64,000 bases of DNA, taken from assembly GCF_042680805.1 (NCBI RefSeq), contig NZ_JBHUEM010000052.1:124001-188000 (forward strand), given 5' to 3'. A program made the translations under genes and the position numbers. The DNA is from Bacillus_CJ salitolerans (lineage in GTDB: Bacteria > Bacillota > Bacilli > Bacillales > SA4). The notes under the pieces were generated by a model. That model worked only from the letters and a program-made list of their open reading frames with translations, was not told the DNA's origin and searched no databases. Below are positions 24,236-33,365 of the stretch, piece after piece. Each line of letters starts with the position of its first letter. Positions within the stretch are counted from its first letter, which is position 1.

Positions 24236-24254
24236 AAAATGGTTAGTCCTTTAC
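24220..24254. terminator. Bidirectional terminator between trhO and the regulator
   Basis: AAGGACTAACCA / TGGTTAGTCCTT, a 12-bp perfect stem overlapping both stop codons of the convergent genes. Confidence 0.85.
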
Positions 24255-24887
24255 TGTTCTATTCGTATGAAAGAGAAACGTACAATGATTATCTCCTTCT
24301 GTTTTACAGCTTACTCTTTGAACTGTATCTGTTTCTAAAACTCTTTTAAACATATTTGTTTCACACTGACATGCTACTTTATATTCTTTGGCAATTGAAT
24401 AAATGGGACAATTATATTCTACCAACTCAAATGTATGGTCATCCATTTGTGTTACGGATGCCATATAGCCTTTTTCATTTTGAATGTTTGCAATCTCTTT
24501 TATTTTTTCTACAGTAGTTTTTTGACGGAGTCGACTTTTATACTCTTCTGTGAGTCGGTCTTCTCTTTTATTAAATAATAGTTGGATGGAGTCATCACCG
24601 TGTATTTCTTCTATATCCTTTAAGAATTCAACACTTATTCCTTCGTAATTTTGTGGAAAGTGCCTCTCTCCTTTTTGTGTTAATGAATAAACTTGAAGAG
24701 GTCTGCCCATAGACTGTTTCATTTCTTTTGATTGAATGAGCTCGTCCTTTTCAAGAATACTTAGATGCTTTCTAACGGCCATATGGGTGATATTTAATCG
24801 ATTGGTTAAATCGTTAACAGCTAAAGAAACTTCCTTCTTTAACAAATCTAAAATTAAATCTCTTGTGTTTGAATGATGACGATTCAT
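24243..24887 (-). CDS. SufR-like winged-helix regulator with Cys cluster
   Basis: 214 residues; ATG 24887 is chosen for its GGAGGTG site. The N-terminal winged helix (N-D-L-T-N-R-L-N-I-T-H-M-A-V-R-K-H-L) is followed by a helical linker and a C-terminal domain with Cys160, Cys173, Cys175, Cys194 and Cys202. In SufR-type regulators such a set binds a Fe-S cluster and couples DNA binding to cluster status. No suf genes are adjacent; the target could be itself or the divergent alpha/beta hydrolase. Metal or redox sensing is inferred from the cysteines. Confidence 0.78.
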   Translation of the reverse strand: MNRHHSNTRDLILDLLKKEVSLAVNDLTNRLNITHMAVRKHLSILEKDELIQSKEMKQSMGRPLQVYSLTQKGERHFPQNYEGISVEFLKDIEEIHGDDSIQLLFNKREDRLTEEYKSRLRQKTTVEKIKEIANIQNEKGYMASVTQMDDHTFELVEYNCPIYSIAKEYKVACQCETNMFKRVLETDTVQRVSCKTEGDNHCTFLFHTNRTVKD

Positions 24888-25037
24888 TTTATAACACCTC
24901 CACAAATGATGTTGCAGAAAGCTATGGGTCTAAGTTCATCAACTATTATATTTATCTATATTTTAAACTATAAAGTATAAAATGTAAAAAAGCAGGGTTT
25001 GCTACTAAAATGAAAAATTTAAGGAGATTATTTTTCC

Positions 25038-25067
25038 ATGCATTTGAATCTAACTAGAAATAATTAG
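25038..25067 (+). promoter_or_regulatory. Possible nine-codon leader peptide
   Basis: AAGGAG (25021-25026) is followed 11 bases later by ATG CAT TTG ... AAT TAG, ending three bases before the ATG of the hydrolase. The hydrolase itself has only GGG in front, so translation may be coupled to this mini-frame. Confidence 0.35.
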
Positions 25068-25069
25068 GG

Positions 25070-26053
25070 ATGAACATATCAACTAGTTCAATATTAAAGG
25101 ATAGCTTTTTTAGATCCCAGTTACTACCCTTTAAGTTTCATGATTTTGAGGATGTCCCTTTTATTGATACTGGCATTTATGAGAACGGTGAGCATACATT
25201 TAAAACGAATAGGTGGAATGGGGGGATGTCAGTGGTTTTTGAGAAACGAATAAATGTTGGTGCCTATTGCATGAATGTGCGATTCATGAATGAGTGTAAC
25301 TCGAACGAAGTAGTGGTATTCATTCATGGTATACCTACAAACTTACATTTATGGGACAGTGTGATTCCTTATTTAAATAAGAAATATGCGATTCTAGCAG
25401 TTGATTTAATTGGTTACGGAAAATCCGATCGAGCACCTAATACAGAGTTAACCCTTCCAAAACAAGCAGGGTACATCCTCGAAGTTCTAAAACAGCTACA
25501 TATTCAATCTGCTCATCTTGTTGGCCATGACCTAGGTGGTGGGATCGTTCAAATATTAGCGGTATTACATCCAGAAAGGGTAAGAAGCACTACAGTCATA
25601 GATGGTGTATGTTTTGCTAATTGGCCACTCCCAAAAGTTGTTTCCATACGTTATCCAGTTTCAGAAGAGTTCGTACCTTCTCCGTTATTTATTGAAAGAA
25701 TGTTAAGAGAAGGAGTATACTATCCGTCTATGTTAACACCGGAATTCATAAAGAAATTTACAATGCCATTTAGTACACCAACAGGACCTGAGGAGCTTCG
25801 TCAGGCATCTTTGGCTCTCAACCATCATCAAACAGAAGATTTGGTTCCTTACTTACAATCGATTAAATGCCCAACTACTCTTCTCTGGGGGCAGCATGAC
25901 CGTTATCTTGTTCCTTATTGGGGTCAGCTTTTGCATCAGCATGTTCCGCATTCTAGTTTTAAACTTATTCCGAACGCAAGCCATTATTCTATGATTGATC
26001 AACCAAGTATAGTCTCACAGGAGCTACTACTACACCTTTCTCATAGTGTTTAG
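25070..26053 (+). CDS. Alpha/beta hydrolase, epoxide-hydrolase or dehalogenase type
   Basis: 327 residues. The core shows F-I-H-G-I-P-T-N-L-H-L-W (oxyanion hole), L-I-G-Y-G-K-S-D, the nucleophile elbow G-H-D-L-G-G with Asp rather than Ser, and the C-terminal A-S-H-Y-S-M catalytic His. An Asp nucleophile points to epoxide hydrolases or haloalkane dehalogenases rather than esterases. An N-terminal extension of ~70 residues precedes the fold. There is no signal peptide. Its ribosome binding site is poor; see the leader frame in front. Confidence 0.85.
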   Translation: MNISTSSILKDSFFRSQLLPFKFHDFEDVPFIDTGIYENGEHTFKTNRWNGGMSVVFEKRINVGAYCMNVRFMNECNSNEVVVFIHGIPTNLHLWDSVIPYLNKKYAILAVDLIGYGKSDRAPNTELTLPKQAGYILEVLKQLHIQSAHLVGHDLGGGIVQILAVLHPERVRSTTVIDGVCFANWPLPKVVSIRYPVSEEFVPSPLFIERMLREGVYYPSMLTPEFIKKFTMPFSTPTGPEELRQASLALNHHQTEDLVPYLQSIKCPTTLLWGQHDRYLVPYWGQLLHQHVPHSSFKLIPNASHYSMIDQPSIVSQELLLHLSHSV

Positions 26054-26134
26054 GGAGAAATATAGGCTTGTAACATGAAAAGATATTCTCTTAGTGATAT
26101 TCTTTTTTAAGACTCTAGCTTTTGCTAATGAAAA

Positions 26135-26166
26135 GGACCTAGCAAAAAAGCTAGGTTCTCTTTTAT
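26135..26166 (+). terminator. Terminator of the hydrolase gene
   Basis: ACCTAGC / GCTAGGT with a six-A loop and a T-rich tail. Confidence 0.75.
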
Positions 26167-26185
26167 TCGTTCAACTTGATGAACG

Positions 26186-26305
26186 TTATTTATTTTTCTT
26201 CCCCTTGTTATTTGTTTTAGGGTTATCAAATTTAAAAGCAGATTCGGTTTCGTGATCATTTCGAACTTGCTCTAAACTAGAATTTTGAATACCATCCTTA
26301 GCCAT
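26186..26305 (-). CDS. 39-residue Lys/Asn-rich peptide
   Basis: The minus strand encodes M-A-K-D-G-I-Q-N-S-S-L-E-Q-V, ending K-G-K-K-N-K, with GGGGGC and CACCTC in front of ATG 26305. It is highly charged with no hydrophobic segment, like several tiny spore-associated Bacillus proteins, but I cannot name a family. The neighbouring terminator and gene-sized spacing support it as real. Confidence 0.55.
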   Translation of the reverse strand: MAKDGIQNSSLEQVRNDHETESAFKFDNPKTNNKGKKNK

Positions 26306-26483
26306 TGAGGTGCCCCCTTTTTTAGTTAATCTAGTTTATTTTTCTTAAATAAGGATTAGATTATACGAATGATTTTATACGAATTAAGAGGAGTTTGAAG
26401 TTAGAAAAAATCATGAGCAATATCATTGGTTATCGATTTTTTATTATGCTATTATAATAAAAAATGCTCAAAGGATGACTGTT

Positions 26484-27218
26484 ATGAAAATTGTTTGCTT
26501 TGGAGATAGTTTGACTCGCGGAGTATCGTTTGTGAAAGGTCGATTAAGAATCTTGAAGGCGAACTATCCAACAATCTTACAAGAACTATATAAAAATAAT
26601 AACCATGATGGTAGCGAGACTGATGTTGAAGTGTTGAACAAGGGAGTGTTTAACGACAATTCTGATTTACTACTAAATCGATTAGACAAGGACGTGATGA
26701 AGGAAAATCCTGAATTTGTGATAATTGGAATTGGAGGAAATGATTGTAACTTTCAGTGGGAGGAAGTTTCGAAAAATCCTAACGATACTTTTGATCCAAT
26801 CGTACCATTAGAAAGATATATTCAAAATGTTAAATCGATCATCGTACATATAAAAAAGGAAGGAATTACGCCAATCCTTCTGACCCTACCACCATTAGAT
26901 CCGGTTCGGTATTATGAAAACATCTCGAAAACATTCACTTCACATATTAGTAATTGGATATGTAAAGTGGGTGGAATTGAACATTGGCATGGAAAGTATA
27001 ATCGTAGCGTAAACAAAATTGCTGAAGAGTTACATGTAATGAAAATTGATGTCCGTACTGCAATAAAGCAAGCAGGAGAGCTGGTGGATTTAATTAGTGA
27101 TGACGGTATCCATTTAACTGAAATGGGTTACAAGGTGCTTGGGACTGAAATCTATCGACATATGGTAGCTTTGATAGAAGGAAACAAATCCAATGTAGAT
27201 AAACTTGTTAGCACATAA
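26484..27218 (+). CDS. SGNH/GDSL-family hydrolase
   Basis: 244 residues from ATG 26484 (AAAGGA eight bases upstream; the earlier ATG 26475 overlaps that site). Block I is F-G-D-S-L-T-R-G with the catalytic Ser, block III G-I-G-G-N-D, and the C-terminal pair D-D-G-I-H-L-T holds the catalytic Asp and His. No signal peptide, so an intracellular esterase or acetylhydrolase. Isolated gene with its own terminator. Confidence 0.9.
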   Translation: MKIVCFGDSLTRGVSFVKGRLRILKANYPTILQELYKNNNHDGSETDVEVLNKGVFNDNSDLLLNRLDKDVMKENPEFVIIGIGGNDCNFQWEEVSKNPNDTFDPIVPLERYIQNVKSIIVHIKKEGITPILLTLPPLDPVRYYENISKTFTSHISNWICKVGGIEHWHGKYNRSVNKIAEELHVMKIDVRTAIKQAGELVDLISDDGIHLTEMGYKVLGTEIYRHMVALIEGNKSNVDKLVST

Positions 27219-27237
27219 ATAGTAAATGTTACAATAA

Positions 27238-27286
27238 TGAAGAAGCTTGTATAGAAAAGACCTTTCTTTGCAAGCTTCTTTTTAAT
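27238..27286 (+). terminator. Terminator of the GDSL gene
   Basis: GAAGAAGCTTG / CAAGCTTCTTTT long stem with a T-rich end. Confidence 0.75.
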
Positions 27287-27306
27287 CGATATTATAATAG
27301 GTAAGT

Positions 27307-27642
27307 TCATTCGTTCTCGTTATACTTGTTTTGGTAAAAGACAGTAAACCGATAAAACAAAAAGGTAATCGATAATGATATGATATAAACAGGAAATGAA
27401 AATATCAACTTCCATCCTTTATACGTAAAACATTTAACTGTAACAACACATACTCAAATTCCACAGCAAAGAGCGTCCAGAGTAGAAAATATAAGACGAG
27501 CATACTTCTTTTAAATTTGTAAACCTCATATACATACACGAAAAGATAATCAAAAGCAGGATAAGTCCCATAGAGAATGAGATCAATCATATTTGATGTA
27601 TCGGTTAAGTCATATAATTCAAATGGCTTTATCGCGAAGAGT
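27307..27642 (-). pseudogene. CBO0543-type membrane protein, truncated and frameshifted
   Basis: Reading the minus strand: F-E-L-Y-D-L-T-D-T, then L-I-L-Y-G-T-Y-P-A-F-D-Y-L-F, a basic loop, and a long hydrophobic segment. One lost base near 27413 shifts into the frame K-G-W-K-L-I-F-S-F-P-V-Y-I-I-S-L-S, ending at 27307. The layout matches the CBO0543 family of small Bacillus membrane proteins (about 160 residues). The first ~40 residues are missing. Confidence 0.6.
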
Positions 27643-27690
27643 TAGCTACCTTTACATACGTTAAACATTTTATATGAATGGAGGGAAAAG

Positions 27691-28126
27691 ATGGTACCAG
27701 AGCGAGTAAGTTTAATAACGATTGGTGCATGGGATTTACCTATGCTTCGGTCCTATTATAAAAGATTAGGCTGGAGTGAAACAGATTGGAGTAGTGATCA
27801 TTATGCGTTTTTCGAACGGTAGGAGTCATGCTTTCCATGTGTCCAATCTATGAAATGACAAAAAATTTGAACATGTCAATTCCTGAGTCACCCAACTATT
27901 TCAGAGGGGTTACCTTAAGTATCAATGTTGATGAACCAAACCAAGTGGATGAAATCCTACTTACAGGAAAGAAGCAGGGGCAACGATTATACAGGAAGCT
28001 GAGAATTCTAATAACGGTTTTAGAAGTGGAGCATTTGTAGACCCTGAGAATAATTATTGGGAAATTGTATATAATCCTCATTCAGTTTTTGATGAACGTG
28101 TAGGGATGATAGAGATGAATGGTTAA
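27691..28126 (+). pseudogene. VOC/glyoxalase-family protein, two frameshifts
   Basis: GGAGGG precedes ATG 27691. M-V-P-E-R-V-S-L-I-T-I-G-A-W-D-L-P-M-L-R-...-Y-Y-K-R-L-G-W is the usual start of a vicinal-oxygen-chelate domain. The frame breaks near 27825 and 27970 but the text resumes (F-R-G-V-T-L-S-I-N-V; then G-A-F-V-D-P-E-N-N-Y-W-E-I-V-Y-N-P) to TAA 28124-28126. All domain parts are present, so the damage is recent, or these are sequencing errors. Confidence 0.75.
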
Positions 28127-28180
28127 AGACACTAGTTTGGATTTGTGTATTGAAACTATAATTTGTCGGGGGGATTCTCA

Positions 28181-28981
28181 TTGGAGCAAAAAATCGTTAG
28201 TAAGATTAATCAAACGAGCTGGAACCAATCGGTTTACAAAGCATGGATTAATAGATATGGAACCCCAGAAGAATATGCGAAGCAACTCAGTCAATATCCA
28301 ACAAAAGCCGTTTCACATTATTTGAAATTCATGGGAGAGGTAAAAGGCAAGAAAGTGGCTAATCTGTTAGGATCTAAGGGGAATAAGGCAGTATCCCTTT
28401 CACTTCTTGGTGCATCGGTTTCGGTTTTTGATATTTCCGAAGAAAATAAGAGATATGCATTAGAGCTGGCAAAACAAGCAAATACAAAAATAAATTACAT
28501 TGTTACAGATGTATTGGATATTCCAGAAGAATGTAAGCTCACAGATTGTGATTTTGTATTACTCGAGATAGGGGTTTTACATTATTTTGTTGATTTAACA
28601 CCACTGTTTAAGGTAGTGTATGATTTCCTTAAACCAAATGGAAAACTTATTTTAAGAGATTATCATCCCTATGTAGCTAAAACGATGAAGGTAGTTGAGG
28701 GGGAATTTAAAAGGGATGGAAATTATTTTGAAAATAATGTAGTAGATGAGGACGTGGCTTATACTATTTTATTATCTGAAAAAGAGCGTTCACTTCTTCC
28801 AAAGGTAAAAATTAGAAGATGGACATTGGGTGAAATCGTAACGTCTATATCCAAATCGGGATTGAATGTTGAATACTTAGAAGAAGAGCAAGGAATTAGG
28901 TGGGCATTTCCACCGAATGCGCCAGAGGGTATCGAGGAAAAGGTACCGGGACTTTTTACGTTAGTTGCACGAAAAGAATGA
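28181..28981 (+). CDS. Class I SAM-dependent methyltransferase
   Basis: 266 residues from TTG 28181, placed ten bases behind a GGGGGG run; a more upstream TTG at 28163 lacks a site. The SAM motif region is V-A-N-L-L-G-S-K-G-N-K-A-V-S-L, followed by V-S-V-F-D-I-S-E-E-N and D-F-V-L-L-E-I-G-V-L-H-Y. The acceptor is unknown. The protein is a distant relative of the one at 33366 (same D-I-S and D-x-H-P-Y/F signatures). A terminator follows. Confidence 0.82.
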   Translation: MEQKIVSKINQTSWNQSVYKAWINRYGTPEEYAKQLSQYPTKAVSHYLKFMGEVKGKKVANLLGSKGNKAVSLSLLGASVSVFDISEENKRYALELAKQANTKINYIVTDVLDIPEECKLTDCDFVLLEIGVLHYFVDLTPLFKVVYDFLKPNGKLILRDYHPYVAKTMKVVEGEFKRDGNYFENNVVDEDVAYTILLSEKERSLLPKVKIRRWTLGEIVTSISKSGLNVEYLEEEQGIRWAFPPNAPEGIEEKVPGLFTLVARKE

Positions 28982-29007
28982 GACTAGAAAACATAGATAC
29001 TTTGATC

Positions 29008-29039
29008 AAAAACTGCCTTGCTGATTAGGCAGTTTTTCT
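29008..29039 (+). terminator. Terminator of the methyltransferase gene
   Basis: AAACTGCCT / AGGCAGTTT with an eight-base loop and TT behind. Confidence 0.82.
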
Positions 29040-29169
29040 TTATGAGAAAACTTTTGTGAAAAATCTTTACACAAAAACATTTACAGAATTTTCATTTTAT
29101 TATAAAATAAACCAAACGATATGTAACATTTGATATATATCATTAGAAATGTAATGAAGGAGCTACTAT

Positions 29170-29748
29170 ATGCCACCGAAAAAAAAGTTTTCAGAGGACC
29201 AAATTATTGATGCTGCTTTTGAAATAGCAAAGAGTGAAGGTATTGACTCCATTACAATAAGAAAAGTTGCTGAGAAGCTTGGAAGTTCGATTGCACCCAT
29301 TTATGTGAATTTTAATGATGTAGCAGAATTAAAACAACGAGTAGTAAGAAAGACATTCGAAGTTAGCAAAGATCTTCTTAAAGAACAAAATACAGGAAGT
29401 CCATTTCAGGATATAGGTTTAGCGAGTATACGATTCGCTAGAGATTACAGTATTCTTTTCAGAGACCTAGTGATGAAGCAGAATTCCTATATGAATCATT
29501 ACGACAGCGATATGGGAGATGCTCTTATTGAAAAAATGAAGTGTGACCCACTACTTGAAGGCTTTGATATTCATGAGTTAAAAACAATATTACTTAAGAT
29601 GAAGATTTTTCATGTAGGTCTATCGGTTATGGTTGCAAATGGAATACTTCCAGAGAGCTTTGACGAAGAAACGGTGAAGCAAACTTTAGAAAGTGTAGCA
29701 AAGGATGTTATGGCTGCAGCACGCTTACGGAAAAATGGGGAGTTATGA
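29170..29748 (+). CDS. TetR-family regulator
   Basis: 192 residues. The N-terminal HTH reads I-D-A-A-F-E-I-A-K-S-E-G, T-I-R-K-V-A-E-K-L-G-S-S-I-A-P-I-Y-V-N-F, the standard TetR helix-turn-helix ending in Y-x-x-F. The ligand domain is uninformative. It ends 35 bases before a small membrane protein gene, now broken, which is the likely regulated partner. An imperfect inverted repeat (AACGATATGTAACATTTGATATATATC) lies upstream and could be its operator. Confidence 0.88.
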   Translation: MPPKKKFSEDQIIDAAFEIAKSEGIDSITIRKVAEKLGSSIAPIYVNFNDVAELKQRVVRKTFEVSKDLLKEQNTGSPFQDIGLASIRFARDYSILFRDLVMKQNSYMNHYDSDMGDALIEKMKCDPLLEGFDIHELKTILLKMKIFHVGLSVMVANGILPESFDEETVKQTLESVAKDVMAAARLRKNGEL

Positions 29749-29783
29749 TAAGAAGTCACGTTATTTTTAGAGGAGGTGAGAGT

Positions 29784-30070
29784 ATGATGAATGTAGGTCG
29801 TTCAATAGTAGTTGGTTTATCTACCCTAATAATTGTTCCGACTCTAAGTCTTTTATCATTTGGATTAGTAGTAGGTGCAATTTTGACAGTTATTATTGGT
29901 GCATTGAGAACATTTGGCATGGAGTATTTTCAAATGAATTTATCCCCAAGTATGTAATTCCTACCTGGCTAAGTATACCCTTTTCTGTCGTTCTAGCGAC
30001 AATATTAATAGGAATTGCTTATGTTAGCTGGGGAGGACTGAAGAAATATTTAACCCTGTTACGTAATTGA
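29784..30070 (+). pseudogene. Small membrane protein, one frameshift
   Basis: AGGAGGTGAG precedes ATG 29784. The first frame holds two membrane segments (S-I-V-V-G-L-S-T-L-I-I-V and S-L-L-S-F-G-L-V-V-G-A). A shift near 29950 leads to V-I-P-T-W-L-S-I-P-F-S-V-V-L-A-T-I-L-I-G and the end Y-L-T-L-L-R-N at 30070. About 95 residues when repaired. The family is not recognised, but position after a TetR gene suggests co-regulation. Confidence 0.55.
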
Positions 30071-30142
30071 AATTTTCGTTTTAAAATTCTGGAAAATTGA
30101 AAGTGGAATTATCTTTCTAGCTGTTGTAGAGGACTGATTGTG

Positions 30143-30750
30143 GTGAAATATGTAATATTTGATTTTGACGGGACACTTGAGATGTGTTTATTAAAGTATT
30201 TAACATACTAGCGAAGAAATATCATTTCAGTGAAATACAATCAAAAGACTTAAACAAGCTAAAAAAAATGACGATTAATGAAAGGTGTCATTTTCTTAAA
30301 CTATCACGATATAAAATACCATTAATAACTCCAGAGCTTTATAAGCTATACCGCCAATCAATGAGTGAAATAAAAGTATACGAGAATATAAGAGAAATGT
30401 TACATCAATTAAAGAACAGAGGGTATCAAACGGCTATTATATCCTCTAATTCAGAAAAGAACATTTTAGAGTTTTTAAAACGTAACGAGATTGATGGCTT
30501 TACAGATGTATTTTGTTCCAGTCGAATATTTGGGAAGGATAGAATGTTAAAAAGATTTCTTAAGAGAAAAAGATTAGATCCTTCGGACATCATTTATGTA
30601 GGCGATGAACATAGAGACATAATAGCTAGTAAAAATTCAGGTGTGAAATCGATCTGGGTAGGGTGGGGATATGATTCAATTGATGCCATAGAATCAGTCG
30701 TTCCTGATTTTATCGTTCAATCACCACTGGAAATTTTAGAAGTAATTTAG
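30143..30750 (+). pseudogene. HAD-superfamily hydrolase with small N-terminal deletion
   Basis: From GTG 30143 the text V-K-Y-V-I-F-D-F-D-G-T-L contains the HAD nucleophile motif, then the frame breaks near 30178. It resumes V-F-I-K-V-F-N-I-L-A-K-K-Y with motif II (I-I-S-S-N-S) and motifs III/IV (Y-V-G-D-E-H-R-D) to TAG 30750. A deletion of roughly ten bases separates nucleophile and body, so the product would lack phosphatase chemistry. The downstream open frame (188 residues from GTG 30184) is otherwise undamaged. Confidence 0.75.
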
Positions 30751-30779
30751 TTAGTCAACTAATATGTTGGAGTGGTTAA

Positions 30780-30881
30780 GATAGTCTTCAAAAAATTATG
30801 CTTTCGTATGTTCAATGGTCGCTATTATCTTTGGGGTAACCCTAATGTTCATTGGCGTTTTTATTCAAAATAATAGCTAAG
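30780..30881 (+). other. Relic of a tiny membrane peptide
   Basis: One frame reads F-V-C-S-M-V-A-I-I-F-G-V-T-L-M-F-I-G-V-F-I, a full membrane segment ending at TAA 30879-30881, without an upstream start or ribosome binding site except an internal ATG. Either a 21-residue peptide or a gene fragment. Confidence 0.3.
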
Positions 30882-30942
30882 GATATAATTAATCCAGTTG
30901 GATAAAAAGAGTATCAACAATTAGCAGGAGGAGGGGAGTTAA

Positions 30943-32031
30943 TTGGTAAATGAAAAACTCCATAGCCTTATAGATAACTATTTTAGAAAGTTTGTTCAGA
31001 AAGATAAGAACATCTATAATGCCTATTTGTTGGTTTACTCAAAAAAACATAATATTGATCTAAACATTGCAGAAGGCTCAACAGGTGGCATAACGGCTAA
31101 ACCGGATCAACCGTATTTTATTGCCAGTGTTAGTAAGCTCTATATATCTGTTCTAATTGCAAAACTTGCTGAGGATGGGAAACTATCATTTCATGATGAC
31201 ATCACGTCATATTTAGAACCAGAACTGTTACATAAACTTCATGTCTATAAAGGAAATGATTATACACATCATATTAAAATTAAGCATTTATTAAACCACT
31301 CTTCTGGGCTACACGATTATTTTGAGGATAAGCCCCTGCAAGGTAAGTCCATGATCAACATGTTGATGGATGAACCAAACCGAATGTGGGCACCGGAAGA
31401 AGTGATCAGGTGGTCTAAGGAAAATTTATCATCACATTTTCCTCCAGGAGAGGGATTTCATTATTCTGATACGGGCTATCACCTATTGGGATTAATCATT
31501 GAAAAAGTAACTGAGTTACCTCTGCACCAAGCCCTTTATCATCACATTTTCTTGCCTTCTCAAATGAAATGCTCCTACTTACATGTTTCTACACCTATTG
31601 AACAAGAAAATAATCCAGTTGCCGATTTATTTATACGTACAACAAATGTAAAAAACTATACTAGCCTTAGTGTGAATTATGCAGGTGGAGGGATTATATC
31701 TACAACACAAGATTCGTTAACATTTATGCAGGCACTCGTAAATGAACAACTTATTAGAAGAGATACTTTTGAGGAAATGAAGGATTGGAAAAAATTCTTC
31801 ATCGGAATTGATTACGGCTACGGAATCATGCACTTTAAATACTTTCCACTCTTGATGCCAAAAAGATATACGATGTGGGGGAATGCTGGTTCGACAGGGT
31901 CCTTTATGTTTTACCACCCAGATCTAGAAACTTATTTTATCGGTAGTCTAAATCAGTTTCGTTATCATAGAAAAGGCATAAAGCTGATGTTTAAATTAGT
32001 AGATATTATAGAGAAAAATTCTGATAAATAA
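30943..32031 (+). CDS. Serine beta-lactamase-like hydrolase (class C/esterase type)
   Basis: 362 residues from TTG 30943, with a strong GGAGGAGGGG site. The S-x-x-K motif is A-S-V-S-K (Ser62, Lys65), the second motif is Y-S-D in H-Y-S-D-T-G-Y-H-L-L-G, and a third motif region is G-N-A-G-S-T-G-S. There is no signal peptide, so it is not a classical beta-lactamase but a cytoplasmic peptidase or esterase of the PBP4*/EstB group. Followed closely by a metallo-hydrolase gene. Confidence 0.87.
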   Translation: MVNEKLHSLIDNYFRKFVQKDKNIYNAYLLVYSKKHNIDLNIAEGSTGGITAKPDQPYFIASVSKLYISVLIAKLAEDGKLSFHDDITSYLEPELLHKLHVYKGNDYTHHIKIKHLLNHSSGLHDYFEDKPLQGKSMINMLMDEPNRMWAPEEVIRWSKENLSSHFPPGEGFHYSDTGYHLLGLIIEKVTELPLHQALYHHIFLPSQMKCSYLHVSTPIEQENNPVADLFIRTTNVKNYTSLSVNYAGGGIISTTQDSLTFMQALVNEQLIRRDTFEEMKDWKKFFIGIDYGYGIMHFKYFPLLMPKRYTMWGNAGSTGSFMFYHPDLETYFIGSLNQFRYHRKGIKLMFKLVDIIEKNSDK

Positions 32032-32088
32032 TAGTAATAGATTGTACCTGGCATATTGAAATAGAGAAATGGAAGCGAGATAGAGAGA

Positions 32089-32733
32089 ATGAAAACACAA
32101 AAAATAAAAAAAAGAAATATATTGTTTACTGATCACACGCCGTGGGGGTGGGATTTAAATTGCCATCTTATTTTGGGGAATCAATATAATTATATTATTG
32201 ATACAGGGCTAGGCTCTTTAAGTACTGCACCTATTAAAGATTTTATAAAAGATGATAATAAACCAATGATCGTGATAAATACACATTATCATTGGGATCA
32301 TATTTGGGGGAACGGTTCATTCGAAAATTGTACGATTATCTCTCACAAACTGTGTAGAGAGATGATAGAGAGTAATTGGGAAGATATGATGAAAACTAGT
32401 CAACAATTTATTCGTGGTGATACAACACAGTGTCTACCAAATATGACCTTTGAGAATGAGCTGTATTTTCCAGAAGATCAAATAAGAATTATGTATACAC
32501 CTGGTCATACAGTGGATTCCATAAGTGTCCTAGATGAAGCTGAAAAAGTTTTGCATGTCGGTGATAACGTTGGTGACTCATTAGAACAGCTCATCCCAAG
32601 CTTAAAGGTTGAAAAAGAGGTATATATGAACACCCTATTAAAATACAGGGAACTGGATTTTGATACTTGTGTATCTGGACACAATATCATTTTGGATAAG
32701 AGTGTTATTGAGAAAATCATAAACATGATTTGA
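32089..32733 (+). CDS. Metallo-beta-lactamase-fold hydrolase
   Basis: 214 residues. Metal motif H66-Y-H-W-D-H71, Y-T-P-G-H-T and a final S-G-H-N are the standard dinuclear zinc ligands. Short protein without extra domains, similar to Zn hydrolases of unknown substrate. It follows the serine hydrolase after 57 bases and may share its transcript. Confidence 0.87.
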   Translation: MKTQKIKKRNILFTDHTPWGWDLNCHLILGNQYNYIIDTGLGSLSTAPIKDFIKDDNKPMIVINTHYHWDHIWGNGSFENCTIISHKLCREMIESNWEDMMKTSQQFIRGDTTQCLPNMTFENELYFPEDQIRIMYTPGHTVDSISVLDEAEKVLHVGDNVGDSLEQLIPSLKVEKEVYMNTLLKYRELDFDTCVSGHNIILDKSVIEKIINMI

Positions 32734-32780
32734 GATCGTCTTTCAGATAAATTAAAAAGTATAAGAGGACTGAACTGAAA

Positions 32781-33281
32781 ATGATATATGAAACGAATCG
32801 ACTTATCATTAGAGTTTTAGAGGAAGCTGATTATGAAGATGTAAAACAGATTTGGGGTAATGAAGAAGTAATGGAGCATTGCCTAGGTGCTATTTCACAT
32901 GAATTATTACCGGAAATAATAAGAACCTACATTCATTGCCAGGCTGAAAAGGGATTATCTGTTTATGCAGTGGTCGAAAAAGAGTCTAGTAGAGTAATAG
33001 GGGCTGCCGGATTTAATGTAAAGGATTCTCTTGAAGAGGTAGAAATGATTTATCATTTTTCTAAAGAAGTTTGGGGAAGAGGTTATGCGTCAGAGACTGG
33101 AGCAGCCTGTTTGAACATTGCTAAGCAAACAGGCAAAGTAAAAAAGATATACGCTTCAGCAAGTCCTCATAATCCAAGTTCAATCAAAATATTGGAGAAA
33201 ATCGGATTTGATTTCATCGGTCTAAAGTGGTTTGAAGATACAAAGCAAGAAGAGCCTTACTATGAAATGGTTGTTGATTAA
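32781..33281 (+). CDS. GNAT N-acetyltransferase (RimJ/RimL type)
   Basis: 166 residues. Y-E-T-N-R-L-I-I-R-V-L at the N-terminus, acetyl-CoA loop V-W-G-R-G-Y-A-S-E, and the C-terminal N-P-S-S-I-K-I-L-E-K-I-G-F-D-F are typical of the RimJ/RimL branch. The acceptor is unknown. Separated by 47 bases from the metallo-hydrolase, same strand. Confidence 0.88.
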   Translation: MIYETNRLIIRVLEEADYEDVKQIWGNEEVMEHCLGAISHELLPEIIRTYIHCQAEKGLSVYAVVEKESSRVIGAAGFNVKDSLEEVEMIYHFSKEVWGRGYASETGAACLNIAKQTGKVKKIYASASPHNPSSIKILEKIGFDFIGLKWFEDTKQEEPYYEMVVD

Positions 33282-33365
33282 CCCTTTCAAGAAACATAAT
33301 GAAAGTTTTACATAGAACTTGAATAAAAGATGAACCGAGATAAAAAACATGAGGGGAGAATGTTA

